Origin: Candidatus Omnitrophota bacterium
Lineage (GTDB): Bacteria > Ratteibacteria > UBA8468 > B48-G9 > JAFGKM01
Direction of reading: 5' to 3'
Assembly: GCA_023819375.1 (NCBI GenBank)
Contig: JAMWDI010000003.1
Coordinates: forward strand, 1 to 64,000
DNA length: 64,000 nt
Shown piece after piece: positions 36,235-46,880 of this stretch; positions within the stretch are counted from its first letter, which is position 1, and every line of letters starts with the position of its first letter. Made by a program: the position numbers and the translations under genes. Below the pieces are notes generated by a model. That model was given only the letters and a program-made list of their open reading frames with translations, had not been told where the DNA came from and did not search any database.

Positions 36235-37296
36235 ATGGAAAAAAAACTTTCAATTGAAATAAAAGTTGGAATATTTGTTTTCTTGGCTATACTCGCAGTA
36301 ATTGGATTTATTTTTACCCAAACAAAATTTGGTAAGGTGAAAGGATATGAAATTGGAGTTCTTTTTGATTATGTTGGTGGTCTTGAAATAGGAAGTCCTG
36401 TTAGAGTAAGTGGGGTTAGAGTAGGAGAGGTTAAAAAGATAGAGATAATATATGATGTTCAACCAAAAGTTTTAGTGAAACTTAAAATTAATCCAAATGT
36501 TAAACTTGGAAGACACAGTAGAATTACAATAAGAACACTTGGAATAATTGGAGAAAAGTATGTTGAAATAATACCTGTTTACGAGAAGAATTTTATAAAA
36601 GCAGGAGAAATTGTTGAGGGTGAAAATCCTCTGTCTCTTGAAAGAATTGCAAATATAGGAGAAGAAATTGCTGTTAATTTAAATAAAATCTTGTCAGATT
36701 TAAGTAAAATAACAGGAGATGAAAAGTTTCAAAAGGATTTAAAACAGATTATAGCAGATTCAAAAATTGCAGTTGTCAAAATAAATAATTCTTTTGATAA
36801 AATAAATAATCTTATAGATGAATTTTCTGAAACAACAATTGCCTTGAAAACTTTCTTAAACACCGGAAATAAGGAAATAACCAGAACAATGGAAGATATA
36901 AGAGATTTTCTTAAAATTAAAGATAAAACAGAAAAAGCAATAGCAAATTTTTCGGATACAGTTATTGAATTTAAAAATACAGCAGTTGAAATAAAAGAAT
37001 TTTTTGAAAAAATAGAAAATAAGGGTTTAATTGCAAAAATTATGAAAGAAGAAGAGATTATAGATGATATTAAGGAAGAAATAAAGATTTTGAAAGAAAC
37101 AACTGAAAAAATTGGAATGGCTTCAGAAAAATTTTGGAAAACACTTGATAGTTTTAATTCTTTAATATATTTGGCAAAATCAGAAAAATCAACAGTTGGA
37201 AAACTTTTATATACAGATGAACTCTATAAAGAAATTCTTGAATTTGTTAAAGATATAAAAGAAAATCCATGGAAACTTTTGTTTAGAAGAAAATGA
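36235..37296 (+). CDS. mlaD: MCE-domain lipid-binding protein, MlaD family
   Basis: 353 residues. One N-terminal membrane helix (VGIFVFLAILAVIGFIF), then a single MCE domain (FDYVGGLEIGSPVRVSGVRVGEVKKI), followed by about 230 residues of helical coiled-coil, longer than E. coli MlaD. The extended tail may span periplasmic distance, as in LetB/PqiB-type proteins, although only one MCE domain is present. GGAGGATAAT precedes the ATG. Confidence 0.9.
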   Translation: MEKKLSIEIKVGIFVFLAILAVIGFIFTQTKFGKVKGYEIGVLFDYVGGLEIGSPVRVSGVRVGEVKKIEIIYDVQPKVLVKLKINPNVKLGRHSRITIRTLGIIGEKYVEIIPVYEKNFIKAGEIVEGENPLSLERIANIGEEIAVNLNKILSDLSKITGDEKFQKDLKQIIADSKIAVVKINNSFDKINNLIDEFSETTIALKTFLNTGNKEITRTMEDIRDFLKIKDKTEKAIANFSDTVIEFKNTAVEIKEFFEKIENKGLIAKIMKEEEIIDDIKEEIKILKETTEKIGMASEKFWKTLDSFNSLIYLAKSEKSTVGKLLYTDELYKEILEFVKDIKENPWKLLFRRK

Positions 37297-38642
37297 AAAA
37301 GGGAAAAAGTATATTTGTTTGTTCTGAATGTGGATATCAATCTATAAAATTACTTGGTAAATGCCCAAATTGTGGAAGTTGGAATAGTTTTATTGAAGAG
37401 TATTACACCGTTCCTGTAAGTGCAGTAAAAGAGATAGTTGAACCGACTAAATTTTCTGAAATTGAAACAGAAGAAATTGATAGAATAAAAACAGGAATTG
37501 GAGAATTTGATAGAGTTCTTGGAGGTGGTATTGTTAAAAAGAGTTTTATATTAATTGCTGGTGAACCAGGGATAGGAAAATCAACACTTCTTTTGAGTGT
37601 CAGTGGGAAACTCTCAAGAAATAAATATAAAGTTCTTTATATAAGTGGAGAAGAATCCTTGACACAAATTAAAATGAGAGGTAAAAGAATTGGTATTGAC
37701 TCGGAGAATATTTATTTACTTACAAGTTCAGATATAAATTCAATAAAGAATGCTATTGAGAAAATAAATCCCCAATTTATAATTGTTGATTCAATTCAGA
37801 CAGTTTATAATCCAGAAATACCAACAATTCCAGGTTCAGTAACTCAAATTAGAGAAAATGCAATATTTTTTATGAAATATACAAAGAATAATAATTGTTC
37901 AACTTTTCTTGTAGGCCATATAACCAAAGAAGGAATTATTGCAGGCCCTAAAATTCTTGAGCACATGGTTGATGCTGTAGTTTATTTTGAAGGTGAATTG
38001 AGGACAAATTTAAGAATTTTAAGATGTCTTAAAAATAGATTTGGTTCAACAAATGAAATTGGTGTATTCTCTATGGAAGAAGATGGACTTAAAGAGATTC
38101 CAGATGCCTCAAAAATATTTATTCAGGATATAGAAAAATCAACAACAGGACTTACAATTTATCCTGCTCTTGAAGGGACGAGAACAATTCTTGTTGAAAT
38201 TGAAAGCCTTGTTACACCAACATATTATGGAATTCCTAAAAGAACCGTTTCTGGCCTTGATTATAACAGAATTTCTTTAATAATTGCTGTCCTTGAAAAA
38301 AAATTAAAATTTAATTTCAATACTTATGATGTTTATGTAAATGTAGGAGGTGGATTAAAGATCAATGAAGTTGGTTCTGATTTAGCAGTTGCAATTTCAT
38401 GTATTTCTTCTTTAAAAGATTTATTACCATTGAAAAAATGTGTTTACATTGGAGAAATAGGACTTACAGGAGAAATAAGGGGGGTGGAAAACATAAATTT
38501 AAGATTGAAAGAATGTGAACGGCTTGGAATAGAAAAAGCAATAATACCTGAAAAAAATAAGAATGATGTATCAGTAAAAAATATAAAAATCTATCCAGTA
38601 AAATTTTTAATAGACGCAGTTAAAATTTCCCTGAACCTTTGA
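37293..38642 (+). CDS. radA: DNA repair protein RadA
   Basis: 449 residues. Zinc finger CSECGYQSIKLLGKCPNCGSW, Walker A AGEPGIGKSTLLL, KNRFG motif LKNRFGSTNE and a C-terminal Lon-like domain (YDVYVNVGGGLKINEVGSDLAVA) occur in the standard order. It promotes branch migration during recombination. Its ATG overlaps the mlaD stop, closing the long operon. Confidence 0.97.
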   Translation: MKKGKSIFVCSECGYQSIKLLGKCPNCGSWNSFIEEYYTVPVSAVKEIVEPTKFSEIETEEIDRIKTGIGEFDRVLGGGIVKKSFILIAGEPGIGKSTLLLSVSGKLSRNKYKVLYISGEESLTQIKMRGKRIGIDSENIYLLTSSDINSIKNAIEKINPQFIIVDSIQTVYNPEIPTIPGSVTQIRENAIFFMKYTKNNNCSTFLVGHITKEGIIAGPKILEHMVDAVVYFEGELRTNLRILRCLKNRFGSTNEIGVFSMEEDGLKEIPDASKIFIQDIEKSTTGLTIYPALEGTRTILVEIESLVTPTYYGIPKRTVSGLDYNRISLIIAVLEKKLKFNFNTYDVYVNVGGGLKINEVGSDLAVAISCISSLKDLLPLKKCVYIGEIGLTGEIRGVENINLRLKECERLGIEKAIIPEKNKNDVSVKNIKIYPVKFLIDAVKISLNL

Positions 38643-38667
38643 TTTTTCAATAAAATTAAAAAAAAAC

Positions 38668-38696
38668 TTGACAAAATTTTTTATATGAGTTTTAAT
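38668..38696 (+). promoter_or_regulatory. Promoter of the GntR/LacI-like regulator gene
   Basis: TTGACA, 17 bases, TTTAAT, about 30 bases before the ATG at 38726. A candidate operator lies just downstream of the expected transcript start. Confidence 0.65.
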
Positions 38697-38703
38697 TATG
38701 TGT

Positions 38704-38713
38704 AGTATATACT
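38704..38713 (+). promoter_or_regulatory. Candidate operator palindrome
   Basis: AGTATATACT is a perfect 10-base palindrome positioned 8-17 bases after the -10 box and 12 bases before the regulator's ATG. Such a position suits autorepression by the encoded GntR-type protein. No second copy was noticed upstream of the pseudopilin or glycosidase genes. Confidence 0.35.
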
Positions 38714-38725
38714 GTTGCATATAAA

Positions 38726-39793
38726 ATGGAAAAATTAATATTAAAAAAGGGACTGATTTTACATCCAAAATATAAAGACATAGCAGAAGAGATATACCGT
38801 AAAATAGAGGAAAATGAATATTTTTATAGATTACCAAGTTTAAGAAAACTTTCCGAAGAATACAATGCTAACGTAAGAACAATTTGGAAGGCAATAAAAT
38901 TACTTGAGAAAAAGGGAGTAGTTAGAATCATTCCAAATAAAGGCATAGAAATAATAGGTAAAAAAACTATTTCAATAGGAATTATTGGTCTGTTAGATGA
39001 GAGATTTTTTTATCAAGAAAAAATTGAACCAGTTGATTATGAAGGTATTATATTAAATTATTTTTTTCCAAAAATCAGTGAGAAAGGAGATATATTAATT
39101 TATAAGAGAAATACACCTGATTTTCGTTATTCTGATTTATTAAAAAACCACACAAATATAGATGGTCTTGTAATAATCATTCCATGGAATAGGACAAAAA
39201 AAGAACTTTTAAGTTTTAGAAAAAACAATATTCCTTATATTACTATAGGAAATACTTTTGAAGAACCAATAAATTATGTTGATTCAGATAATGTAAATGA
39301 TACAAAAGAAGCAGTTAATTATTTAATTAAGAAAGGGCACAGAAGAATTTTATTTATTGGATTTACACAAGATAAGAATATACCACAATTAAGATTGGAA
39401 GGATATAAACTTGCTTTAAAGGAGAATAATATTCCAGTAGATAAAAATTTTATTATTATGGAGAATAGAGAAGATCCAACTTTTGAGAAAAAGATTAAAA
39501 AAATATTTTCCCAAAAGAATTTGCCCACAGCAATATTTGGAGCAGATATACCAAATACAATAGGACTTTTTGAGATTATAGGTGATTTAAAAGAAAAATT
39601 AGATGTTATTGTTTATGATGATTTTGGAGATATTATTGGTAGATATAAAAATTATTATGGAGTGATACAGCAACCACTTAAAGAGATTTCTGAAACAGCG
39701 ATTGATTCACTTTATAAAATGATAAAAGAAAAAAGATGCACTCTAATACAGATAAAATTAAAATCAAAATTAATTTTTAAAGAAAGGGGGTGA
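38726..39793 (+). CDS. GntR-type DNA-binding domain fused to LacI/PBP1-like sensor (AraR-like regulator)
   Basis: 355 residues. The N-terminal winged helix is GntR-like ([37 protein letters not shown], then [20 protein letters not shown]). Residues ~85-355 form a LacI/GalR-type periplasmic-binding fold ([50 protein letters not shown]). AraR of Bacillus has the same architecture. It likely senses a sugar and controls the following genes. It overlaps the pseudopilin frame by a few bases. Confidence 0.85.
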   Translation: MEKLILKKGLILHPKYKDIAEEIYRKIEENEYFYRLPSLRKLSEEYNANVRTIWKAIKLLEKKGVVRIIPNKGIEIIGKKTISIGIIGLLDERFFYQEKIEPVDYEGIILNYFFPKISEKGDILIYKRNTPDFRYSDLLKNHTNIDGLVIIIPWNRTKKELLSFRKNNIPYITIGNTFEEPINYVDSDNVNDTKEAVNYLIKKGHRRILFIGFTQDKNIPQLRLEGYKLALKENNIPVDKNFIIMENREDPTFEKKIKKIFSQKNLPTAIFGADIPNTIGLFEIIGDLKEKLDVIVYDDFGDIIGRYKNYYGVIQQPLKEISETAIDSLYKMIKEKRCTLIQIKLKSKLIFKERG

Positions 39794-39798
39794 ATAAT

Positions 39799-40527
39799 AT
39801 GAAAAGAAATGGTTTTACACTAATAGAACTTCTTGTTGTAGTAGCAATAATCTCAATTTTGGCTGCGATGTTGCTACCAGCCTTAAGCAAGGCACGTGAA
39901 AGAGCTCGTCAAGCACTTTGTATGAATAATTTAAAACAACTTGGATTGGCTTTGTCAATGTATGCAGAAGATTATAATGGTTGGATCTTATGTGCTAATA
40001 ATTATGTAGAAGGGGGTTATCGTGAATGGACATCTAAATTGTATTATTTTGGTTATGTTAAAAATTGGGATTGTTATATATGTCCATCTTTCCCACCATA
40101 TAGAACAAGAAAAGGTCCTTATGAATGGGAAATGAAATATTTAACTTATGGTATGTGTTCTGGTTATCAGTATTCTAATTATATAAATATTAGGTGGGCT
40201 TATATGCCTCATAAATCAGAATTACTTGTCGATAGTATTAATGTTTCACCCCCAAGTTGGGTCAAAGATCATTTTGGTATAAATGGTCCTGTCCAATACC
40301 ATTATGTATTAAAATTTAGATCATATACTGAAAATCCTAAAATTCATTTTAGACATAACAAAAGAGCAAATTTTTTATTTTTAGATGGACATGTTGAATC
40401 AGTTAACAAAGATTATAAAATAACTGCATGGTATGATAAAAGAACAGCAGATTATTACAGAAGTTTATATCCACCAGATGGTTTAGTCCCTGTAAAAATT
40501 GCTTATCCCAATTATATTGAGCAATAA
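39799..40527 (+). CDS. Pseudopilin-like protein with H-X9-DG C-terminus
   Basis: 242 residues from the ATG at 39799, nine bases after AAAGGGGG; a GTG at 39790 lies too close to that site. The type IV prepilin signal is [20 protein letters not shown], with cleavage expected after Gly and Glu at +5. The C-terminus has [11 protein letters not shown], the H-X9-DG/DUF1559-like motif of the short pseudopilins abundant in PVC and Omnitrophota-type genomes. No secretion apparatus is nearby. It may be exported with, or help display, the adjacent large secreted enzyme. Confidence 0.8.
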   Translation: MKRNGFTLIELLVVVAIISILAAMLLPALSKARERARQALCMNNLKQLGLALSMYAEDYNGWILCANNYVEGGYREWTSKLYYFGYVKNWDCYICPSFPPYRTRKGPYEWEMKYLTYGMCSGYQYSNYINIRWAYMPHKSELLVDSINVSPPSWVKDHFGINGPVQYHYVLKFRSYTENPKIHFRHNKRANFLFLDGHVESVNKDYKITAWYDKRTADYYRSLYPPDGLVPVKIAYPNYIEQ

Positions 40528-40553
40528 ATAGAAAAATAAATAAAGGAGGAAAG

Positions 40554-43500
40554 ATGAAAAAATGGATTGCATTTGTATTTTTATTTAGTTTAAATTTATT
40601 TTCAGGGGAGATTTTTACTGATATTGAACAGGATGAGATTAAATACTGGAAAGGAGAAAAAGGACAAGCAATAGTTCCTCCCAAAGTCAGTATTTCTTAT
40701 GATTGTGTAGTTGGTAAAAATTCAATTAAAGCAGAAGCAATAGATAAGGGAGCCTATCAGGGAATCAGTTTAAATTTATCAGAACCAGTTGATTTAAAAG
40801 AATATGAAGGGATAGTTTTTTATATAAAACAAGGGTACTATCCAAAAAAGAATGCAAATTGTGTTTTTCGTATTAATTATAAAGATTGGTTTATTTATAC
40901 TGATTTTAACTCAGGAGATGGCGAATGGACAAAAATTTATATACCATTTGATACAGCAAGGTGGAAAGGTGCTGGTAACAGAGAAGTTCAATTTGAAAAA
41001 GCAATATCATTTGTTTGGTATCCTTATTCTATAATGAACGAACCAGGAAAATTTATAATGATAGATGGACTTGAATTGAAGGAGAAAAAAGAAAGTTCAA
41101 ATAAAATAATTATAAAAGAATACAAATATCTTTCCCAGATTCCTGAAAAGGATGTAAATTGTAAACTATTAATAGATGAAAAACTTGACAAAGAAAACCA
41201 AATAGTGTGTCCTGCATATTCTGAAAATCCTGATATTTTGTTTGATTTAGGAGGAATATATAAAATTGAAAGAATTAAAATTGAAGCAATAGCAGTTCCT
41301 TCTCATAATATTTCAAATGTAATAATATTTAGTAGTTTTGATGGTGAAAGGTGGGAACAAGTAGAAAACATAATAAATGAAAGTTCTGAAAGCCAAGAAA
41401 CATATCAAATAATAGAAAAAATAAATTCTGAAATAGTTGGTAAATATATAAGATTAAAATTTGATAGATTAAGAAGTGATTTCCCTATTTATATTGGAGA
41501 GATTTCTTTTTATGGTAAAATTGCGAGTGAAGAAGATATGAAAAAATTTGTATTAAAGAAATATTCGTTAGGACCATCTATACCTGAATTAAATAAAGAA
41601 AATTATTGGATGTTAAAGGAAAAAGATTTAGAAGTTTGGATAGACAAGAATACAGGGGTAATAGGTGGAATTTTTAAAAATGGACATAAAATTGTTGAAA
41701 GATTTTTTAATTCTTATATAATAGCAGAAAGAAATATAAGATATAAAAGTGATGGATATAAAGATAAAGTAATAGAAATTATTGATGTAAAAGATAACTG
41801 TGTAGGATTTAAGGTTAAAAATAGTGAAATACCTTATGTAGAAATTGAAAAAGAATATATTTTAAAAGATGATCGCCTAGAACAAAAACTAAATTTTAAA
41901 AATTTGATAGAGAAGAAGTATGTTATTTATAATATTACAGAAGTTGTTTTATCAAAAGAATACAGACAAAATGGAGTTTATGAGAGTTGGGGAGGCGGGC
42001 ATAAACTTGAAAGAAAATTTGCAGATGAAATTATAATTGATTTTCCTGCTGAATATGTTCCATGCTTAAGTTTTGAGAATTTTAAAGAAAATCAAGTTTT
42101 ATTTTATTACAGATATAAAAAAGATGAAAATTATGTTCCTTTAAGTTATTCTACTGGTGGACTCGGTTGTCTTGAAAAATACTCTGTAGTTTTTACATCA
42201 ACAGGATGGAGAGTTGGAGATTCAACATTTTTAATGAACAAAAAAGAAGATATTCATTCACTTGAAACACATCTATCTATTTTAAATGGCACTATTTTAA
42301 ATGCATATGATAGTTATTTAAATTTACCGGAAGTTAAAAAATTTAGAAGTGAAATAAAAAGGCCTAAATGGTTGAAAGATATAAAGTGTCAAGGAGATTT
42401 TGGATGGGAGGGTTTGTGGAGAAGCGCCAAAGAAAGAATTTTACAAAGATATCTTTCATTATTAAGAGAAGGTTTTATTGTTTTTCCAGCATTATATGAT
42501 CTAAATTTTACATGGGGAGAATTGCCTGTTGAGGGAGAAATTAGAAATTTATTTGGAGGAGTTCAAAAAGCAGAAGAATTAAAAAAAGAAATAGAAAAAT
42601 TAAAAGAAATTGGTAAAGGTAGAATAAAAATTGGAATATATACTTGGTTGTGGAGTGATAATCCTTATTCTAAACCTTTCAGAGAACATCCAGAATGGTA
42701 TATCACAAAAAGTGAAAGCGGGACAGATTTAAATTTCTTCACGGGTGTTCTTGAAAATTATTATAGAATGGCATCCAATGAAGATTCAAGGAAGGAAATG
42801 TTTGTCAGAATTTATAAAATGATTAATTATTACAATCTTGATATTTGGTATCTTGATGGAGGAGGAGCGTTTGAAATTATTGATTGGGAAAATATGCGAC
42901 TTGATGATCATTCTGGATGGCATAAACTTTATCTTGATTTGAGGAATGCTTTACAAAAAGACGATCCTAATAAAATAGTTTTTTTTAATCATCCAGAAAA
43001 TCCTTTATGTGATTTGGGTTATTATGAATCATTTGGAGGTATTTTGCAAAAAAACTGGCGACCTGGAGCAAATTGGATATGGAAATTCAAACTTTTTCAG
43101 TATAAAGATCCTTTACATTATCCATGCTTTATTTACTGGACCCCGAGTACAGAAGGATATTTTGAAGATTATATAGTAGGGGCAGGAGTAATTCCATGTT
43201 TTAATTCAAGAATAATTTCACCAAAAGATGTTGCATATGTCTCTGCCGGTTGGGAGATTAGACCTTTGGAAATTGCTGAAGCAAATCTCAAGCCTAACTG
43301 GAGATTTGATAAAAATACAAATATAGAAGGATATACTTTTAAAAAAAATTCATGTGGAGTGATATTTTTAAAATCTCATTATGAAAAACCGATAGAAGCA
43401 AAAATAGAAGTTGATTTAGAACCTCTTGGAATTATTGATAAAAATAAAAAAGTTTATTCCTGGTTGTTTCGGATAAATAATGCGAAAAACTGGAATGGAA

Positions 43501-45527
43501 GATTTGGTGAAATTGAACTTGAGGATATATATAAAAATACGGGATGGATATTTGATAGAGTTATAACACCTGTTTTTTTAAGTAATGACTTTTGGAAAGA
43601 AAGGTTAGAAAAAAATATAAAGTTAAATCCAGAAGAAGGAACTCTATGGATAATAACTCAATCACCTGTTTTTATTTACAGTATAGATAACCTACCAACC
43701 CAACTTTGGCTACCTGAAATTCGTAATGTGAAAGTAGAAGGTGAAATGGATGAAAACCAGATAAAAATTAAAGTGAAATCAGATAGAGGAAAAGTTGAAA
43801 TAGGATGCTTATTACCTGACAATATGAATGTTAAAAATGTTTATATTGGAAAAGAAAAAATAATCCCAAAACTTAATATAATAGAAAATATAAGGTTCAT
43901 TGTTTTTCCTGTTGAAAGGGGTGAATGGAATATTATTTGTGAGTTAGAAAAAGAAAAGCAAGAAATTTTAAGTTTACCTGAAATAAGTTATACAAATCCA
44001 ATCCCTGGTACAAATATGATTATCAAAATAAAATTTACACCTGAATGGATGGACAAAACATTTGTTTTACAATTTGAAAAAGAAAATAAAATATATTATG
44101 TAGAAAATTGCTTTGTAGATAAATTGAATTTTGAAAAAAGTATTTATATACCTCAACAGATAGAAAAAGGAATTTATAATTTAATTATTTCAGATACAAC
44201 AGGTAAAATTAAAAAAACTGTTAATATAGAATTTCCTGAAGGAAAGTCAAAGATTTATCTTCCACCTACCTTACTTCCTTTGTCGACAGAATTTGGAATA
44301 AAAGAAGTTAATATAAGGAAGGGAAATATTGAAATTTATTCTTATGGATGGGAATTTTCTAAGGGAGCAGGTGGATACAAAGTTGATCCTGATAAATTAA
44401 TAATTACTATTTATTCTCTCCCGATGTATGAAAGCCATTGGAATCTAATAGCTGCTGGGTTTGAAATGAAAGTAGAAAGGTATTTAAAAATTAAGATAAA
44501 AGGTAATTTCCAATTTTTCAACAGATATCAAGTATATTATAAAAAACATTCTCCAAGATGGAGTGACCCTAATTATTTTATAGGATTTATGCTTGATTTT
44601 CATACAAAGGATGGATATGTAAAAAGATCTGCAGTAGGCCTTGGAATTATAAAAAAAGAAAGATACTCATACGCACCTACTATATACGGATGTAAAAAAA
44701 ATCCGGATGAATATTTCTCTCTTTCAGATTTTGTAATAAGAGATGATATTGAAGAAGAAATAATGTGGATTGATTTAAAACAACTGGGAGCTCCTGAAAA
44801 CTGGGATGGTAAAATTTGGCTATCTCCTTTAATGCAAATTATATGTCCTGATAGAAAACTCTCTATTGAAATTTTGGCAACATCAACTACTATACAGAAA
44901 GAAAAAATAAAAGAGGGAATTATCTTAGGAGAAAAAATAGAAGGAAGGAAAAACTTTAAAGTCCCTAAGGTAAAAGACGGAATTGTAATTGATGGGAAAC
45001 TTGATGAATTTGATTGGAAAAATGCTTTAAAATTTGACGATTTTTCTCTTCTTTATTTTCCTATGATAAAAGCAAATCAAAAAACAGAAGCTTATTTACT
45101 TTATGATAATAGGCATCTTTATATAGGATTTTTATGCGAAGAAAAAGACAAAGAGATTTTAAATATTGAAAATTCAAAACCATGGTCAAATGATGGAATA
45201 GAATTTTTACTTGAGCTATATAAAGAAGACGGATTTTTTCATGGTATAATAGATGCCGGCGGTAGATATTATCAAGAAATTAAAAAGAATGGTAAAAAAG
45301 ACCAAATAATATTTTCTTTATTTAATTTTGCGGTTAACAAGGAAAAGGATTTTTTTATAATTGAAATAAAAATACCATTTAATATTATAAATATAGAAAA
45401 TCCAGAAGGGAAAAAAATTGGTTTTAACCTTATGAGAAATAGATTGTTTAAAGGAGATATACAGTATATTACACTTGTTCCTGGAAATAGTTATTTTGTG
45501 AAAGATAGATATTTTTTAGAGTTTTAG
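40554..45527 (+). CDS. Giant secreted glycosidase-like multidomain protein
   Basis: 1657 residues with a signal peptide (WIAFVFLFSLNLFSG) and AAAGGAGGAAAG before the ATG. Reading along: a jelly-roll domain (~20-185, ending FIMIDGLELKEK), a discoidin/F5-8C-like domain (~200-325), a beta sandwich (~335-600), then a TIM-barrel-like region (~610-900) with IKIGIYTWLWSDNPYS and LDIWYLDGGGAFEII, reminiscent of clan GH-D/GH31-type barrels whose Asp serves as nucleophile. Further beta domains follow, and ~1475-1657 (DGIVIDGKLDEFDWKNA) resembles a CBM9/DOMON-type carbohydrate-binding module. The exact GH family and substrate are not clear. It is probably controlled by the upstream regulator. Confidence 0.65.
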   Translation: MKKWIAFVFLFSLNLFSGEIFTDIEQDEIKYWKGEKGQAIVPPKVSISYDCVVGKNSIKAEAIDKGAYQGISLNLSEPVDLKEYEGIVFYIKQGYYPKKNANCVFRINYKDWFIYTDFNSGDGEWTKIYIPFDTARWKGAGNREVQFEKAISFVWYPYSIMNEPGKFIMIDGLELKEKKESSNKIIIKEYKYLSQIPEKDVNCKLLIDEKLDKENQIVCPAYSENPDILFDLGGIYKIERIKIEAIAVPSHNISNVIIFSSFDGERWEQVENIINESSESQETYQIIEKINSEIVGKYIRLKFDRLRSDFPIYIGEISFYGKIASEEDMKKFVLKKYSLGPSIPELNKENYWMLKEKDLEVWIDKNTGVIGGIFKNGHKIVERFFNSYIIAERNIRYKSDGYKDKVIEIIDVKDNCVGFKVKNSEIPYVEIEKEYILKDDRLEQKLNFKNLIEKKYVIYNITEVVLSKEYRQNGVYESWGGGHKLERKFADEIIIDFPAEYVPCLSFENFKENQVLFYYRYKKDENYVPLSYSTGGLGCLEKYSVVFTSTGWRVGDSTFLMNKKEDIHSLETHLSILNGTILNAYDSYLNLPEVKKFRSEIKRPKWLKDIKCQGDFGWEGLWRSAKERILQRYLSLLREGFIVFPALYDLNFTWGELPVEGEIRNLFGGVQKAEELKKEIEKLKEIGKGRIKIGIYTWLWSDNPYSKPFREHPEWYITKSESGTDLNFFTGVLENYYRMASNEDSRKEMFVRIYKMINYYNLDIWYLDGGGAFEIIDWENMRLDDHSGWHKLYLDLRNALQKDDPNKIVFFNHPENPLCDLGYYESFGGILQKNWRPGANWIWKFKLFQYKDPLHYPCFIYWTPSTEGYFEDYIVGAGVIPCFNSRIISPKDVAYVSAGWEIRPLEIAEANLKPNWRFDKNTNIEGYTFKKNSCGVIFLKSHYEKPIEAKIEVDLEPLGIIDKNKKVYSWLFRINNAKNWNGRFGEIELEDIYKNTGWIFDRVITPVFLSNDFWKERLEKNIKLNPEEGTLWIITQSPVFIYSIDNLPTQLWLPEIRNVKVEGEMDENQIKIKVKSDRGKVEIGCLLPDNMNVKNVYIGKEKIIPKLNIIENIRFIVFPVERGEWNIICELEKEKQEILSLPEISYTNPIPGTNMIIKIKFTPEWMDKTFVLQFEKENKIYYVENCFVDKLNFEKSIYIPQQIEKGIYNLIISDTTGKIKKTVNIEFPEGKSKIYLPPTLLPLSTEFGIKEVNIRKGNIEIYSYGWEFSKGAGGYKVDPDKLIITIYSLPMYESHWNLIAAGFEMKVERYLKIKIKGNFQFFNRYQVYYKKHSPRWSDPNYFIGFMLDFHTKDGYVKRSAVGLGIIKKERYSYAPTIYGCKKNPDEYFSLSDFVIRDDIEEEIMWIDLKQLGAPENWDGKIWLSPLMQIICPDRKLSIEILATSTTIQKEKIKEGIILGEKIEGRKNFKVPKVKDGIVIDGKLDEFDWKNALKFDDFSLLYFPMIKANQKTEAYLLYDNRHLYIGFLCEEKDKEILNIENSKPWSNDGIEFLLELYKEDGFFHGIIDAGGRYYQEIKKNGKKDQIIFSLFNFAVNKEKDFFIIEIKIPFNIINIENPEGKKIGFNLMRNRLFKGDIQYITLVPGNSYFVKDRYFLEF

Positions 45528-45532
45528 TGTAA

Positions 45533-46090
45533 ATGAAAATAATGATTGGGGATGCACACAAGTTTTAAAGGCAGAAGTAGAAATTTACATAACAGGGTTT
45601 ATATACCTTACAGAGTGGGCGGTAAAAAATGATGGAAAGTGTTCCAAGATGGTCTGTTTCAAGAAGTTGGTCTTTCAATTTTAGGAGATGGATTTAATAT
45701 TATTTATAGAAGACCAAAACCAATTTTTAAACCCGAAGGTAAGAATTGGCCAGAAGTTGAAGGAATAAAAGATCCAAGAATAAATAAGATAAGAGATACA
45801 TATTACTTACATTATTTATGTCATTATAAGTTTTACATGGACAAAATTGTTTTTGGAACAACAAAAAATTTTAATAAAATTTAATTATTCAAAAATAATT
45901 TTAACACTTAATATTCTTCTGTGATGTAAGAAAAAAATAAAAATTCGTGATCCACCAATTTAAAAGGTGATAAATGGATTATGTTTTTTCACAGTGTTAA
46001 TAGAAATGAAATATATTAAAGTTAGAATATATTGGCTGAATGGGAAAAAAATCCATATTAAAGTTATAAAAATTCAAAAAAGCAGTTTTA
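45533..46090 (+). pseudogene. Decayed GH130-type glycoside phosphorylase
   Basis: Pieces of one gene lie in several frames. Near 45600 YRVGGKK is followed by a stop. The frame 45639-45884 gives GDGFNIIYRRPKPIFKPEG and GIKDPRINKIRDTYYLHY, matching the GH130 pattern of SxDGxxF, PxxxP and EDPRxxxIxxxYYxxY with a Lys replacing the usual Glu. Around 45945-46035 DPPI and then, in another frame, WIMFFHSVNRNEIY match the C-terminal GxPPI and GWxxIYHGV region. Frameshifts, stops and an internal deletion make it non-functional. GH130 enzymes act on mannosides, so the neighbouring island once handled such glycans. Confidence 0.65.
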
Positions 46091-46301
46091 GAAACTAAGA
46101 TACAAGTATTTGTTTTGCATATGTTCTTTCTATTCCTTTATTCTATTAACTGCTTTGTTTTTTTATTTTCATTTTTACCTAAAATATTTGCATTTCTTGT
46201 TAAAGCAAGCCACTATAACAATACTTAATTCCAATATAAAACTCAAAAATTCAGAATAACATCTTTTCTGTTAAAAAATTAGAATTTTATTTGAGAATTT
46301 A
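46091..46301. other. Gene-free stretch before tRNA-Leu
   Basis: About 210 bases of AT-rich sequence with no open frame of note and no recognisable remnant. Confidence 0.5.
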
Positions 46302-46330
46302 TTGATTATTTGAATAAACTAAAATATAAT
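46302..46330 (+). promoter_or_regulatory. Promoter of tRNA-Leu
   Basis: TTGATT, 17 bases, perfect TATAAT, ending nine bases before the mature tRNA. Confidence 0.65.
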
Positions 46331-46339
46331 TTTAAAAAA

Positions 46340-46420
46340 GCGAGGGTGGCGGAATGGAAGACGCGCTGGACTTAGGATCCAGTGGGGAAACCCGTGAGGG
46401 TTCAAATCCCTCCCCTCGCA
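46340..46420 (+). tRNA. tRNA-Leu (anticodon UAG)
   Basis: GCGAGGG/CCCTCGC acceptor stem with discriminator A. Anticodon arm CTGGA-CTTAGGA-TCCAG gives anticodon TAG. The long variable arm (GGGGAAACCC region) is that of a class II tRNA, and the T loop is TTCAAAT. CCA is not encoded. Confidence 0.95.
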
Positions 46421-46880
46421 ATTTCTTGAAAAACCAATAATAACTTACAAAATTTTTTAACGTATTTTATTTTTATAAAAAGTAAGCCAATTTTTTGCTA
46501 ACTTTAAGAAATCCTATAGTTATTGTGGGAGAAGGCGATTTAATAGATTATAAAGATTGTCTTAATATAAAAGTTTGAACTAAAATTGATTAAAATTTCT
46601 TCCAGATTTTCAAAATAAAACTTAAAGAAGAAAAATCTCAAAAAAAAACCTATAAATTAAAAATGGGAAGGGTAATGCATAATTTTAAAAGAAAAATATT
46701 TCAGTTTTGGAGATTAAATTTAAAAATAAAATAGAAAAACTCAATTCTTTTATTTGAGCAGATAGTGAAATTGAATATTCTGATTAAATCTTTAGAATTA
46801 AAACAAACCTTTTATACTTTTTAAATTTTTATAATTTTGCCAAGAAATCCTTACTTTAAAACAATACAGAGAGATTAATT
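46421..46880. other. Gene-free stretch after tRNA-Leu
   Basis: 460 bases without an intact gene. One short plus-strand frame near 46500-46577 reads RNPIVIVGEGDLIDYKDCL before a stop, which may be a scrap of a decayed protein gene, but it is too short to identify. The position next to a tRNA and among other gene remnants fits an old insertion site. Confidence 0.35.

Noticed and set aside
45639-45884. 81-residue plus-strand gene
   Set aside because: It is the middle fragment of the GH130 pseudogene, without a ribosome-binding site and with family motifs continuing in other frames.
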